Notes under the pieces: generated by a model
What the model saw: only the letters and a program-made list of their open reading frames with translations
Told to the model about the DNA's origin: nothing
The model's database searches: none
Shown: positions 33,679 through 44,700 of the stretch, piece by piece
Layout of the letters: each line of letters opens with the position of its first letter
How positions within the stretch are numbered: the stretch's first letter is position 1
Assembly (NCBI GenBank): GCA_040510375.1
Contig: JBEVJC010000016.1
Span: 185,444 to 249,443, forward strand
Direction: 5' to 3'
Length of the DNA: 64,000 nucleotides
Source of the DNA: JBEVJC01 sp040510375
GTDB lineage: Bacteria; Bacteroidota; Bacteroidia; Chitinophagales; Chitinophagaceae
Made by a program: the position numbers and the translations under genes

Positions 33679-35298
33679 ATGATAAAATTCTTTTCTTTTT
33701 CATTTCTCTTTATTTCGGTTTCTGTAGTTGCATTAAGCCAGTCCATACCGGATTCCGCCACCATTCTTACTGGCAGCACCGAGAAATGGTATGGTGCCAC
33801 GGTGGTTGGCGGCACGCTGATGCCGTTCAACAATGGGTTTTCGTTGGACCTTAACGGAGATGTGAAGGGAAACCAGGCAGCCCCGCTGTTGCTTTCTACA
33901 GATGGGCGTTATGCCTGGAGTAATTCCCCATTTTCATTCCGCGTGAATGAAAAAAGTATAACAATCGCCAACCTGCATGACACACTTGTTATTGGAAAAG
34001 CTGGAAGCACGCTGGCATCAGCATTTCGCGAAGCGAGCAACCGCTTCTTTCCTGCCTCCGGCAAAATTCCGGATCCTTTGCTTTTTACAAAACCCCAGTA
34101 TAATACCTGGATAGAACTCGTGTATAACCAAAACCAGGAAGATATCCTGAAATATGCGCATGATATAATCAGCAATGGCTTTCCACCGGGCGTGTTGATG
34201 ATCGATGATAACTGGGCTCCCTATTATGGTAAGTTCGAATTCCGGAAGGATCGTTTCAGCGATCCCAAAAAAATGGTGGACGAACTGCATTCACTTGGTT
34301 TCAAAGTAATGATCTGGGTCTGCCCGTTTATCAGTCCCGATTCCGAAGTGTTTCGTGAACTGAAGACAAAAAAACTTATCCTTCTCGACGGTGAAGGAGG
34401 AAAACAACTATCCTGGGAAAAGGCAACCCAGCCAACATTGGTGAACTGGTGGAATGGTTATAGTGCTGTTATGGATTTTACCAACCCTGCTGCCATTGAC
34501 TGGTTCAGCGCACAGTTGCAGCATATGGTAACCAGTTATGGTATCGACGGATTTAAGTTTGATGCAGGTGACCCTGAATTTTATCCGGTTGGAAGTGTAT
34601 CTTTTAAACCGGTTTCGCAGAATGATCATACTGAATTATGGGGATTATTCGGGCTGAAGTATCCGTTGAATGAATACCGCGCAATGTGGAAACGCGGAGG
34701 ACAGCCGCTGGCGGAGCGTTTGAGGGACAAGACCAATAGTTGGGAAGACCTGCAGAAACTTGTTCCCGACATCACTACTTCCGGTTTGCTGGGTTATGCT
34801 TTTGCCTGTCCCGATATGATTGGCGGTGGTGAATTCAGTTCATTTATAGGGAAAGACAAACTTGACCAGGAGCTGATTGTACGATCGGCACAGTCGCACG
34901 CGCTGATGCCAATGATGCAGTTTTCCGTAGCGCCCTGGAGGGTACTTGATACGATACACCTGAAAGCCGTGAAGTCTGCCGTCGGTATCCGCGAAACCTT
35001 TGTTCCACTTATAATGCGGCTAACCTTAAAGGCGGCATTAACCGGTGAACCCATTGTCCGAAAAATGGAATACGATTTTCCCAACCAGGGTTTTGCTGAT
35101 TGTAATAACCAGTTCATGTTGGGTGATTCCATCCTGGTGGCGCCAATGGATCGTAGCGGTACCACAAGGACCATCCTGTTTCCCAAAGGGACATGGAAAG
35201 GCGATGACGGTACAACGGTTAAAGGTCCGGCGAAAAAAGAAGTAACTGTGCCACTTGAACGCCTTCCCTGGTTCAGGTTGATACGCCGGGCGGGTTAA
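33679..35298 (+). CDS. GH31-family alpha-glycosidase, exported
   Basis: 539 residues with a signal peptide (FFSFSFLFISVSVVALSQ). The GH31 barrel is clear: GVLMIDDNWAPYYGKFEF, MIWVCPFISPDSE, nucleophile IDGFKFDAGD (Asp295), and acid/base region ACPDMIGGGEF (Asp379), with SQSHALMPMMQFSVAPW after it. It is shorter than classical alpha-glucosidases and resembles the compact MYORG/KIAA1161-like clade, some of which act on alpha-galactosides. Given GH109 in the regulon, alpha-GalNAc or alpha-Gal is a better guess than alpha-glucose. Confidence 0.86.
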   Translation: MIKFFSFSFLFISVSVVALSQSIPDSATILTGSTEKWYGATVVGGTLMPFNNGFSLDLNGDVKGNQAAPLLLSTDGRYAWSNSPFSFRVNEKSITIANLHDTLVIGKAGSTLASAFREASNRFFPASGKIPDPLLFTKPQYNTWIELVYNQNQEDILKYAHDIISNGFPPGVLMIDDNWAPYYGKFEFRKDRFSDPKKMVDELHSLGFKVMIWVCPFISPDSEVFRELKTKKLILLDGEGGKQLSWEKATQPTLVNWWNGYSAVMDFTNPAAIDWFSAQLQHMVTSYGIDGFKFDAGDPEFYPVGSVSFKPVSQNDHTELWGLFGLKYPLNEYRAMWKRGGQPLAERLRDKTNSWEDLQKLVPDITTSGLLGYAFACPDMIGGGEFSSFIGKDKLDQELIVRSAQSHALMPMMQFSVAPWRVLDTIHLKAVKSAVGIRETFVPLIMRLTLKAALTGEPIVRKMEYDFPNQGFADCNNQFMLGDSILVAPMDRSGTTRTILFPKGTWKGDDGTTVKGPAKKEVTVPLERLPWFRLIRRAG

Positions 35299-35326
35299 TC
35301 TGTACGCTCATTTATGATCTCAATTA

Positions 35327-36856
35327 ATGCAACATATGAAAACGAATATTGTCCTTGCCGGTCTTTCCTTCCTACTGGTGTATTGTGGTAAAAAACAAAA
35401 CGTGGTTGCACAGGTAACCCCGGTTTCCATCAGTTATGCCCGGTCTACTGCCGACTTTCCAAATCCCGAACGCGGCTTCTACCGTTTCTCGAGTACTAAG
35501 GCCAGCCAGCCAGTGGCGCTCAGGCGCGACCAGCTTGATGAATGGAAAAAAGAAACACTGGCCGAAGGTGGAAACTATAAGGTGTTCAGCACCCTGATCT
35601 TCCGCTACTATGAACTGGACATTTTTAAGGACCAGTCATTGACGCCCGCATTCCTGGCCACCGTGACCAACGATTTCAAAACCGTGCGCGAAGCGGGTTT
35701 CAAAATGATCCCGCGTTTCACTTACACGCTGACGCAGAAGGCGGGTAATTGTCCCGAAGGATTTATTTGTCCTCCGTACGGCGATGCTCCCAAAACCATC
35801 GTGCTGCAGCATATTGCCGAATTGAAAAGTGTACTCCAGGCCAACGCAGATGTAATCGCTGCGGTTCAGATGGGATTCATTGGGGTCTGGGGCGAACAGT
35901 ACTACACCGATTATTTTGGTGATGCTTCACAGAATACAACAACACAAAAACTTACTGATGCCAACTGGCAGGACCGTATTGATGTACTGCGGGCATTACT
36001 CGATGCAGTTCCGAAAGACCGTATGATACAGGTACGTTACCCGCAGATCAAACAACGATATGTGTACGGTATCAAGGCCGGGGTGAATGCTGCAGCAATG
36101 ACCCCCGAAGAAGCTTTTTCCGAAACTGATAAAGCCCGCATCGGGTACCATAACGACTGCTTTATGGCCAGCACCAATGATTATGGCACATATGAAGATT
36201 ATGGTAACTCCTCCAGCCCACGCCAGGATGCCAACACCGTACTCCGTGAATTCAAACGGAATGATTCACGTTATGTGGTGGTAGGGGGTGAGACCTGCTC
36301 GGATGATTACAGTCCGCAGAATGATTGCGAACCAAACGGCCGTGTACAAACGGAGATGAGGGAACTCCATTACAGCTTTCTTAACTGTGCGTACAATAAT
36401 AAGGTGAACGACGACTGGCAGACTGGCGGTTGTATGGACAATATCCGGAAGAACCTTGGCTATCGTTTTGTTTTGAAGACAGGATCCTTTCCACCTGCCG
36501 CGAAGTCAGGCTCCGCAATTAATTTCAAACTCGAAATCGAGAATGAAGGATATGCTTCCCCTTATAATAAACGTCCTGTTATACTTGTGCTTCGCAACAA
36601 GGCCGATGGACAGGAGCAGAAAATTGAATTGGCTACGGATGTCCGTAAATGGTATACTGGTTCTGTAAGCCTTAACCCCGAAGTGACAATCCCTGCGGAT
36701 GTTAAGAAGGGCAGTTATGATCTCTTCCTTTTTTTGCCAGATCAATCAGCTTCTATTTCTTCACGGCCGGAGTACGCAATCAGACTGGCGAATGACAAGG
36801 TTTGGGAGCCGGTTACGGGTTATAATAAACTTAATACTGTGCTGGAGGTTGAATAG
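35327..36856 (+). CDS. DUF4874/DUF4832 lipoprotein
   Basis: 509 residues. Leader VLAGLSFLLVYC is lipoprotein-like; an in-frame ATG at 35336 is an equally good start. The N-terminal DUF4874 TIM-barrel-like region begins FPNPERGFYRFSS and includes KMIPRFTYTL and AAVQMGFIGVWGEQYYTDYFG. The C-terminal DUF4832 beta domain contains FKLEIENEGYASPYNKRPV. The pair is found beside glycosidases and is probably a glycoside hydrolase or glycan-binding protein of unproven activity. It lies 28 bp after GH31 on the same strand. Confidence 0.85.
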   Translation: MQHMKTNIVLAGLSFLLVYCGKKQNVVAQVTPVSISYARSTADFPNPERGFYRFSSTKASQPVALRRDQLDEWKKETLAEGGNYKVFSTLIFRYYELDIFKDQSLTPAFLATVTNDFKTVREAGFKMIPRFTYTLTQKAGNCPEGFICPPYGDAPKTIVLQHIAELKSVLQANADVIAAVQMGFIGVWGEQYYTDYFGDASQNTTTQKLTDANWQDRIDVLRALLDAVPKDRMIQVRYPQIKQRYVYGIKAGVNAAAMTPEEAFSETDKARIGYHNDCFMASTNDYGTYEDYGNSSSPRQDANTVLREFKRNDSRYVVVGGETCSDDYSPQNDCEPNGRVQTEMRELHYSFLNCAYNNKVNDDWQTGGCMDNIRKNLGYRFVLKTGSFPPAAKSGSAINFKLEIENEGYASPYNKRPVILVLRNKADGQEQKIELATDVRKWYTGSVSLNPEVTIPADVKKGSYDLFLFLPDQSASISSRPEYAIRLANDKVWEPVTGYNKLNTVLEVE

Positions 36857-36921
36857 TTCAAAACTTCGTTATCCAGGCTGCATTGCTTCTATCCGGCAGG
36901 TGTGCAAACACCATTGCGGGC

Positions 36922-38241
36922 TTATTGAAACCTGCTGTTATACAGCGAACCAACCCTGATACCCTGGCGGCTCCCTTCTGTTATGGCTGACCTGAAATGT
37001 ATGCCACCGTACAGGCGGCTAATACCTGCTTCTGCAGCGGCAGCTTCCACAGAAGGGAACTGTCTTTTTAATCCCATGTAATCCATTTCTGTTGTATCGG
37101 TGAAGGAGATATTATTACCTAACTGGGCAGTGAGAACAGTTGCAGCGGCGCTGGAGATCACACTGTGGCCACTGGTGTACTCGGGAAACGAAGGTGTCTG
37201 CAGCAAGGATTCCCAGTCCTGGTCAAACTCCTGCTGGATTACTGTAATTGGCCGGACGGTGCTGCTCCTGAATTTTTCATCCCAGCAGGAAATAAACCCA
37301 TCAAAGATAACACAGGCCGTGAGTGCGTAAACCTTTGCTGACTTCACTATACTTGTTTTCCTGAGAGTGCATAATATGGATGTTATGCCCATCCAGTGAC
37401 CAACAGGTGTTGTTTTTTTATTGGCATACATAAGGTGTCCTTCATGCCGGGTCACAAATGCATTATCGTCCCAGTAAGTTGCTATCGAATCCTGCGTTGG
37501 GGTAAGGTACCTTGTTACTTCATATACTTCCATCAGCTCGGTATAATACCTGCTGTTTTTATTGAGACTGTACTCCGGGGGTGGCAGAGGCTTGAATTGC
37601 GAGGCTGAGTCGAGTAACAATGGTGAGATTGTACTCCAGTATGGTTCTACAGCGTCAGCATAATCCGGTGAGGTCTGACGCCATTTGCCATCCGTCTTGT
37701 ACACACTGAATCTTGGCATGCCCCGCGACTTGTCGTAGTTATCAGTCTTGCTTCTCCTGAGTATTACTTCTGCGATCCAGTTGCCAAGCTGGACCGAGTT
37801 GGTAAAGGTTTCGGAAGGGAGTGCTGACCTGTATTGCCCGGTGAGCCGTTGTTCTGCAACATTGAGACTGTCTTTTGAAAATACCAGCTTACGGCCTACT
37901 GTATAAAAGGCAGTGAGTCCGGCGAGCGTGAAATCATATTTTTTGCCCGCTTCTGGTACAGGCATCGGGTCAAAACCTTTTAATCCGGCAGTAATTGAAG
38001 AAGCGGTTGTGTCTTCAAAGCGGACTCCTTCGTAAAAAGCAAGTTGGGCATAAGCATAAATACGGCTTGCAACAGGAGGTGAGTAAATATCCCGGATGAT
38101 AACATTGGTAAGATTCGCAAGGGATGCCGGAAGGATCATGTCCTCCTGAACAGGCTTTGTTTCTGTCATCTGGTTACAACATATCACGGATGATAGAAGC
38201 ACGACGTAAACGAACCCAATAATGGCCGATCGGTTTTTCAT
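36922..38241 (-). CDS. Vanadium-dependent haloperoxidase-family lipoprotein (PAP2 fold)
   Basis: 439 residues with leader IIGFVYVVLLSSVICC. The C-terminal PAP2 core carries the vanadate/phosphate-binding residues: Lys and Arg in CWDEKFRSSTVRPIT, SGHS in EYTSGHSVISSAAATVL, and Arg/His in SRLYGGIHFRSAITEG. Members oxidise halides with peroxide or act as acid phosphatases; the sequence alone does not decide. Its ATG overlaps the stop of the upstream FG-GAP gene (ATGA, 38238-38241), showing translational coupling. Confidence 0.9.
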   Translation of the reverse strand: MKNRSAIIGFVYVVLLSSVICCNQMTETKPVQEDMILPASLANLTNVIIRDIYSPPVASRIYAYAQLAFYEGVRFEDTTASSITAGLKGFDPMPVPEAGKKYDFTLAGLTAFYTVGRKLVFSKDSLNVAEQRLTGQYRSALPSETFTNSVQLGNWIAEVILRRSKTDNYDKSRGMPRFSVYKTDGKWRQTSPDYADAVEPYWSTISPLLLDSASQFKPLPPPEYSLNKNSRYYTELMEVYEVTRYLTPTQDSIATYWDDNAFVTRHEGHLMYANKKTTPVGHWMGITSILCTLRKTSIVKSAKVYALTACVIFDGFISCWDEKFRSSTVRPITVIQQEFDQDWESLLQTPSFPEYTSGHSVISSAAATVLTAQLGNNISFTDTTEMDYMGLKRQFPSVEAAAAEAGISRLYGGIHFRSAITEGSRQGIRVGSLYNSRFQ

Positions 38242-41200
38242 TTTATTATTCGTTTTATGCCTTTGGAATTGGTGATACTTATACTTCTTGCCTGTGATGG
38301 TATCAGAAATGAACGTGATGACTGGGAAAGGTAGGAGGAACCATAATTAAATTCCTGTTTTCTTTTTGTGCCATCTGCATTACTGATAATTGCGTAAACA
38401 TCATCTGTATTCAACCTGATTGATTTTACCGGTGTCCGGTTACTGAAGAGTTTCAGCGCTCCCCTGTTTTGTGATACAGCAAATGTTTGCTTCCCGTTTA
38501 CATACAACTGGACGGCTGCTTTTCCATTACCAGGGATAAAGATCCCGCTTTCCAAAATCGATAAAGCGCGGAACCTTCCATGTCCGTCACCCTGCAATAA
38601 CAGTCCGTTCAGTGCATCATTATGGCCCAGCGACGGTGCCATGCTGAACTCGTTTCCATTGAGAAGGAGGTCCACCCGGCCATCACCATTGAAGTCATCG
38701 GCCACAATTCCAAATATACCGGACCATTGAGCCTCAATGGGCAGGGCATGGAATTCAAAACCGAACCCGCCTTTATTCTCCATCCAGCCTGTTGTAAAGT
38801 TTGTGGCGCTGAGCTGCAATGCATCTTTCCGGTCGGCCGGAACCAGCACGTCATCCATATCCGCATCCGCATAGTCTTTATACATCGGATACTTCGCTCT
38901 CATCCGCGCAATCTGTTCGATCATCATATCGCGCGATGCCAATGGATATTCTTTTTTTGATCCGTGAGGTGCAGAGGGAAACCAGGCACTCATGATTGCA
39001 TCATAACTGTTGTTGTTATCAAAATCGCGTCCATAAATCCGGACTGGATTTTCAGTACTTGCCCGCAGGTAACTGTTCTCTCCGTAGTTGCCCATTACGT
39101 AATCCATATCCCCGTCATTGTCGAGGTCGCTGGCAGTAACGCTGTTCCACCAGCCCGTCAAACTTCCAAGTGTAGTCTGCCTGATGGTAAATACACCGGA
39201 CTTGTTTTCCAGGAATACAGGTGCCATCCATTCACCTGTCAGCAGCAGGTCAATACTACCGTCGTTGTTGGCGTCGGTCCACACCGCATCCGTCACCATA
39301 CCAATATGGTCAAGTGCAGGCGCAACCTGGCGCGTTACGTCAGTAAACCGGACTTCATTGCCCTTACTGTCGTTCCGGTAAATAAAACTTGAAACCGGTG
39401 ATGGGTAGCGTCCGGGTATTAACCGACCGCCAATAAAAAGGTCGAGATCTCCATCGCCATCATAGTCGGCTGCTTTCACACAGCTTTTACTTACCAGGTT
39501 GCCTGGCAGCGTGTTTGGTTTTTCAGTGAATATTCCTTTTCCATTATTCAGGTATAAATGGTCGGCATAGATTTCCGGATCCGCATTGAGGTGGTTACCT
39601 CCACCAGCGATAAAAAGATCAAGGTCGCCATCAAGATCCGTGTCAAACAGGCACAGGCCCATATCATAACCGTTCCTGTTGTTTGATAAATCCTCCCGTA
39701 TAAAGCCCGTACTGGTCTGCCGCAGGATAGTGGCCGGCTGGAGTGGATTTCCTGCCACCACCAGATCGTCAAGTCCATCACCGTTCACATCTCCGCTTGT
39801 TATGGCAGGGCCGCCCTGGGAAAGTTTGCGTGGTAACAGGCGTTGAAGGTTGAAATCAATTTCGTCAGGTTCCTGGTTGACATGGTTTATTCCGGCCAAA
39901 CGTGTTATATCGGTGAACCATTCCTGGCTGTTAATTACAGGTGTTATTGATGACCCCGCGACTGCTTCCTTTATGTCAAACAACAGTAGCTGGTTGGCGG
40001 CCACCCTGGTTTTCACCTGTGTCCTTCCATCAGGCCATTTAACATAAACAGAATCCACCTGTGAAACGTTGCCGATTCCGAAGTGGGCAATGTTTTCGAT
40101 TGATGAAAGATAACCACGGTAGGGTGTGTATTCATAAACCTGCTGGCGGCCCTGGTAAAAAATGCGCGCGGTTGCACCGAGGCCATCAATGTTCATTGCA
40201 TCACCTTTGAGTTTTATCCGCAGGTAATGATGACTGCTATCTTCAGTTTGGGAAAGATTATTCCTCATTACTGTAGCCGGGGCATTCGTATTATTGAGTA
40301 CCACATCTATGTCGCCATCGAGGTCGAAATCGGCGTAGGCCATACCTGCGGAAGCAGACATGAAATCCCATCCCCAATCGCTGGTGCGGTCCTGAAACTT
40401 AAAACCGCCGTTATTACTGAATATGTAATTGCTGACAAGGGCAGTTGGGAGTTCTTTCAGCAGGTCTTTTACAGGTGTATTGGGCCGGGCGTTTTTACGG
40501 TAGGCCATAAAGTCGAGATCAGTAAGGTCTTTCGGCAGGCCATTGCTTACCAGCAGGTCGCGGTTATTGTCATTGTCGACATCAATTGCCAGTACAGACC
40601 AGCTCCAGTCGGTTTGCGCAATGCCGCTGAAGAATGCTATCTCACTGAACACCGGTTCACCGATTGAATCAGCACCCAGCATCCGGGGGCCCTGGTTTAC
40701 CTGTAAAGTATTTCTTGCATACTGGTGCATATATCCAAACTGGTCTGTGTTGATAAAAGTCTGGTAGTCGATAGGATTGTTCATAACCTTTTGCCGGTGA
40801 TTATCTTCCGGCATCATATCCAATTCTACCAGGTCCTGCAGCCCGTCATTGTTGAGGTCTGCAATATCATTACCCATTGCATTCCTGCTGCTGTGTTTAA
40901 AATATTCATCGCAACGATTGGTGAACCTGCCGTGGTCATTTATGTAAAGCAGGTTACTGGATATGTAGTCATTGCCTACATAGATATCTTTCCAGCCGTC
41001 ATTATTTATATCTGTAATAGCAAGCCCGAGTCCATGTCCTTCCCAGGTAATACCAGCCTCTTTCGAAACATCGGTAAATACAGCATGACGGAGAGCTTCG
41101 TTATAATTATTCTGCAGGAGCCGGTCGGTGTTATGGCTGCTGCCATCTTTACGAACCGGACGGAATTGGTTCGGGTATTGTTCATCCAGCTCATTTACCA

Positions 41201-41768
41201 GCAGGTAAACGTCAAGGTCACCATCATTGTCGTAATCGAAGAATGCCGCCATCTGGGTACTGCTGGTATCGGCCAGTCCATATTCTTCAGCAGATTCAGT
41301 GAAGACCGGGACTTTCGTCACCGGGTCGGGACCCTTATTTATATAGAGCAGGTTTTTCCGGAGACGGTCGGGTTTAAGCACAGCAGCACAGACGTATAAG
41401 TCCAGCAGTCCGTCGTTGTTGATATCAACTACTGCAACGCCTTTGCTCCATCTTCCTTCGCCCGTGGTTTTCGAAGCCGCCGTAACGTCTTCAAACTTCA
41501 TGTTGCCACGATTGAGGTAAAGTTTATTCTCTACCCTGTTTGCAGTAAAATATATATCGGGCAATCCGTCATTATTAAAATCACCCACACCAACCCCACC
41601 GCCGTTGTACATGTATTCATATTGGAGTATGTTCAGTTGATCACTCTCCACAACTTCGTTGTTGAAACTGATGCCACTCTGCGACGATTTGAGTTCACTG
41701 AATAATGGGTTATGGTTGCGACAGGCCAGGAAACTTACGGCCACCAGCAGGAAAAGGAATATCCTCAT
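38238..41768 (-). CDS. FG-GAP/VCBS repeat, ASPIC-UnbV lipoprotein (copy 1)
   Basis: 1176 residues. Lipoprotein leader LFLLVAVSFLAC. Two seven-bladed integrin-alpha-like propellers, recognisable from repeated DxNxDGxxD calcium loops (DFNNDGLPDIYFTAN, DINNDGLLDLYVCA, DYDGDGDLDLFIGG, DFNGDGRVDLLLNG), flank an ASPIC/UnbV domain near residues 520-600 (GLGATARIFYQGRQ, YRGYLSSIENIAHFGIG, VKWPDGRTQ). Surface-exposed, probably Ca-binding and glycan- or protein-binding. It is a tandem paralogue of the next gene, 17 bp apart, and coupled to the haloperoxidase. Confidence 0.9.
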   Translation of the reverse strand: MRIFLFLLVAVSFLACRNHNPLFSELKSSQSGISFNNEVVESDQLNILQYEYMYNGGGVGVGDFNNDGLPDIYFTANRVENKLYLNRGNMKFEDVTAASKTTGEGRWSKGVAVVDINNDGLLDLYVCAAVLKPDRLRKNLLYINKGPDPVTKVPVFTESAEEYGLADTSSTQMAAFFDYDNDGDLDVYLLVNELDEQYPNQFRPVRKDGSSHNTDRLLQNNYNEALRHAVFTDVSKEAGITWEGHGLGLAITDINNDGWKDIYVGNDYISSNLLYINDHGRFTNRCDEYFKHSSRNAMGNDIADLNNDGLQDLVELDMMPEDNHRQKVMNNPIDYQTFINTDQFGYMHQYARNTLQVNQGPRMLGADSIGEPVFSEIAFFSGIAQTDWSWSVLAIDVDNDNNRDLLVSNGLPKDLTDLDFMAYRKNARPNTPVKDLLKELPTALVSNYIFSNNGGFKFQDRTSDWGWDFMSASAGMAYADFDLDGDIDVVLNNTNAPATVMRNNLSQTEDSSHHYLRIKLKGDAMNIDGLGATARIFYQGRQQVYEYTPYRGYLSSIENIAHFGIGNVSQVDSVYVKWPDGRTQVKTRVAANQLLLFDIKEAVAGSSITPVINSQEWFTDITRLAGINHVNQEPDEIDFNLQRLLPRKLSQGGPAITSGDVNGDGLDDLVVAGNPLQPATILRQTSTGFIREDLSNNRNGYDMGLCLFDTDLDGDLDLFIAGGGNHLNADPEIYADHLYLNNGKGIFTEKPNTLPGNLVSKSCVKAADYDGDGDLDLFIGGRLIPGRYPSPVSSFIYRNDSKGNEVRFTDVTRQVAPALDHIGMVTDAVWTDANNDGSIDLLLTGEWMAPVFLENKSGVFTIRQTTLGSLTGWWNSVTASDLDNDGDMDYVMGNYGENSYLRASTENPVRIYGRDFDNNNSYDAIMSAWFPSAPHGSKKEYPLASRDMMIEQIARMRAKYPMYKDYADADMDDVLVPADRKDALQLSATNFTTGWMENKGGFGFEFHALPIEAQWSGIFGIVADDFNGDGRVDLLLNGNEFSMAPSLGHNDALNGLLLQGDGHGRFRALSILESGIFIPGNGKAAVQLYVNGKQTFAVSQNRGALKLFSNRTPVKSIRLNTDDVYAIISNADGTKRKQEFNYGSSYLSQSSRSFLIPSQARSISITNSKGIKRIIK

Positions 41769-41785
41769 GCATTTAATATTAAATT

Positions 41786-44700
41786 TTATTTATGCGCTAT
41801 TACGCGCGACCGTCCATCAACGGAGTTTATTTTTATCCGGATCGTCGATTTATCAAACAACAGGGTCCGGGAATTCTGCGAAAGGAACGTGCTACCAGGC
41901 CAGAACTCTTCATGTCTAGTCTTTCCGTTTGTGAGCAACCGGTCAGCACTCACTTCGCCCGGGGCTAAATGGATTAGACTATCAATCCCGTTTAACCTGT
42001 AAACCTGGAGCGATGCCTGGTTTTGTGAGATGGCAATAGTGTATTTGTCCTGGTAGTTGAACCTGACAATTGCCTTGCCATTGGAGGGAATAAAAAACCC
42101 TGACTCCTGCAGGGAACGTGGGTTGAAACTGCCGTTGCCGGTTCCCTCCAGCAGCAGGCCATATGAAGCATCATACTGTCCGGTATTAACTTCGGTGCCC
42201 AGGTCATTGGTGGCAAGCAGCAGGTCGAGATAACCATCATGATTGAAATCTTCTGCGAGTATGCCGTACACCGGGCTCCATTGCGCCTGGTAGGGAAGTG
42301 GCACCATCTCGAATCTTCCATTGCCCCTGTTGCGGATGACTGCGCTCTGGAGGAAACTGGCAGAAACCTTCAGGGCGGAGCGGCGTTCTTCTTCGGATAA
42401 AATCTCCGTAAGGCCCGCCTCTGCAAAAAATTTATAAGTTGGGAACTGGCCTTTTACGCGGGCCATTTGTTTAAACATATCGTCCCTGGTAAATGCGGGG
42501 AACTCCCTCACCACCGCATGGTTGTCTTTAAGGAAAAGAAATGGAATGGCGTCAAAACTTCCATTGCCGTCAAAGTCTTTTCCATACATGGTAAAGGGTC
42601 TGGAAGCGGATGCCCGGTAAAAAGTATTAAGTCCAAGGTTGCCCACTATATAATCCATCCTTCCATCATTATCAATATCTGCCGGGGTAATACTGTTGAA
42701 CAACCCGTTAAACTGTTCAACACCTGTGTTTGTTTTTACAAAGGTTCCGTTGGTATTGGCAAAAAAAGTGACGGGCATGAATTCACCACAGACCAAGAGG
42801 TCAGTTTTGCCATCGCCATTGAAATCGGTCCAGGTTGCATCAGTTAGCAAACCAAGGTCTTTTAAACCAGGAGCTATCTGTTTTGTAACATCGGTGAAGC
42901 GAAGCTGGCCTTTTCTGGAATCGTTCCGGTAAATAAATCCGGAAGCAGGCACGGGAAATTCGTTTGGAATGGACCGGCTGCCGATAAACAGGTCTGCGTC
43001 TCCATCATTGTCGAAGTCTGCAGCTTTCAGCACCAGTTTACTGGAAAGGTTATCAGGAAGTGCGTGACTCTGTTCGGTGAAGTTGCCTTTCCCATCGTTG
43101 GTAAAAACGCGGTCGCGGTAAGCAGCATCATTTTTCGGGAATTCAACACTGCCGCTGCAGAGGTACAGGTCAAGATCCTGATCGTTGTCAAGATCAATCA
43201 TTAAAACACCCGTTTCCTCCCAGGGTTTCAGCGATGGGTGATTGATTTGCTGGAATGGCCTTCGGATAAATGAACCATTTGCCTGCTGCAGGAAAAATAT
43301 GGCTGATTTCCCTTTTGGCCCGCTGACAAACAGGTCGTCCAGGCCATTGTTATCGATATCACCTGCGGCAAGTGCCGGACCAAACTGTGAAAGTTTATGC
43401 GGAAGGAGTTTCTGGTAATCAAAATCTATAAAGTCAAATTCTTCGTGAACATAACTGATGCCTGTTTCACCGGTGATGTCTGTAAATCGTGACTGGGGTT
43501 CAACGTGGCGGATAGTGTCAGCGATGGCATTTTTATAATGAACGTTGATTAACTGGTTGGCAGGTGTGCGTGTTATATTTTGTATCCGGCCATCCGGCCA
43601 TAAGATTTGTATACTGTCTGCAAAGCCCGCGCTGCCGAGCCCAAAGTGGGCGGTCTGCGACATGCAGGACAGGTAGCCCCGGGTTGGGAAATTTTCCTGG
43701 ACATGCGGCCGGCCTGAGTAATAGACAATCGCTTTAGCGCCGATACCGCCGGAATTGGCCGTGTCGCCGGTGAACCGGATTGAGAGATAATTATTTTTCC
43801 CGGTAGTGTGGTCGCTATTGTTTTTATAAAGGGACGCAGGGCCATTGGTGTTGTTGATGATATAATCCAGATCACCGTCATTGTCGAGGTCGGCATATGC
43901 GGCGCCTGCGCTGTACGACATATCATCCAGTCCCCAGGCTTTTGAAACATCAATGAATTGCAGTTCCGGTGTATTCTGGTAGGCATAGTTCGCAACATTA
44001 ATTTCCGGGATCTGTCCCAACAACGTTTTTTCCGGAACGATATATCCTTTATCCTGTCGGTAGGCCATGTAGTCGTGGTCAGTCACATCTTTCGGATAAC
44101 CATTGGTAATAAAAAGGTCTTTCATTCCGTCATTATCGAAATCAGCCACAGAGGGGGTCCAGCTCCAGTCCGTTTCTGCTACACCGGCATAGTAACTGAT
44201 ATCGCTGAAGTAAGGAATGAGCGAGTCTTTCAAAACCCCCACCTCACCCTGGTTAACCTGGAGGGTGTTGCGGACAAACTGCAGGCTATATCCGAAGTCG
44301 GCCATATTGCGGTACTTGCCATAATTGGCCGCACCCATGTTTTTTTGTTTACGGAAATTATCTTCAGGGTTCATGTCTACAGCAACAAGATCGGCCCATC
44401 CATCATTGTTGATATCGTTGATATCATTGCCCATTGCATTTTGCGACGTGTGCCGCAGGCTTTGCTTTACCCTGTTGGTAAATGTTCCGTCGCGATTGTT
44501 TATATAAAGATGATCGCTGCTGATAAAATCGTTGGTGACATAAATATCAGGCCAGCCATCATTATTGAGATCCCCAACAGTCACACCAAGCCCATAACCT
44601 TTTTCCCCGATCCCTGCCTGTAAACTAACATCGGTGAATACAGGATGATTTATTGATTCATTCCTGTCATTCCGGTATAGTTTGTCGAAGTCGGTGTGGG

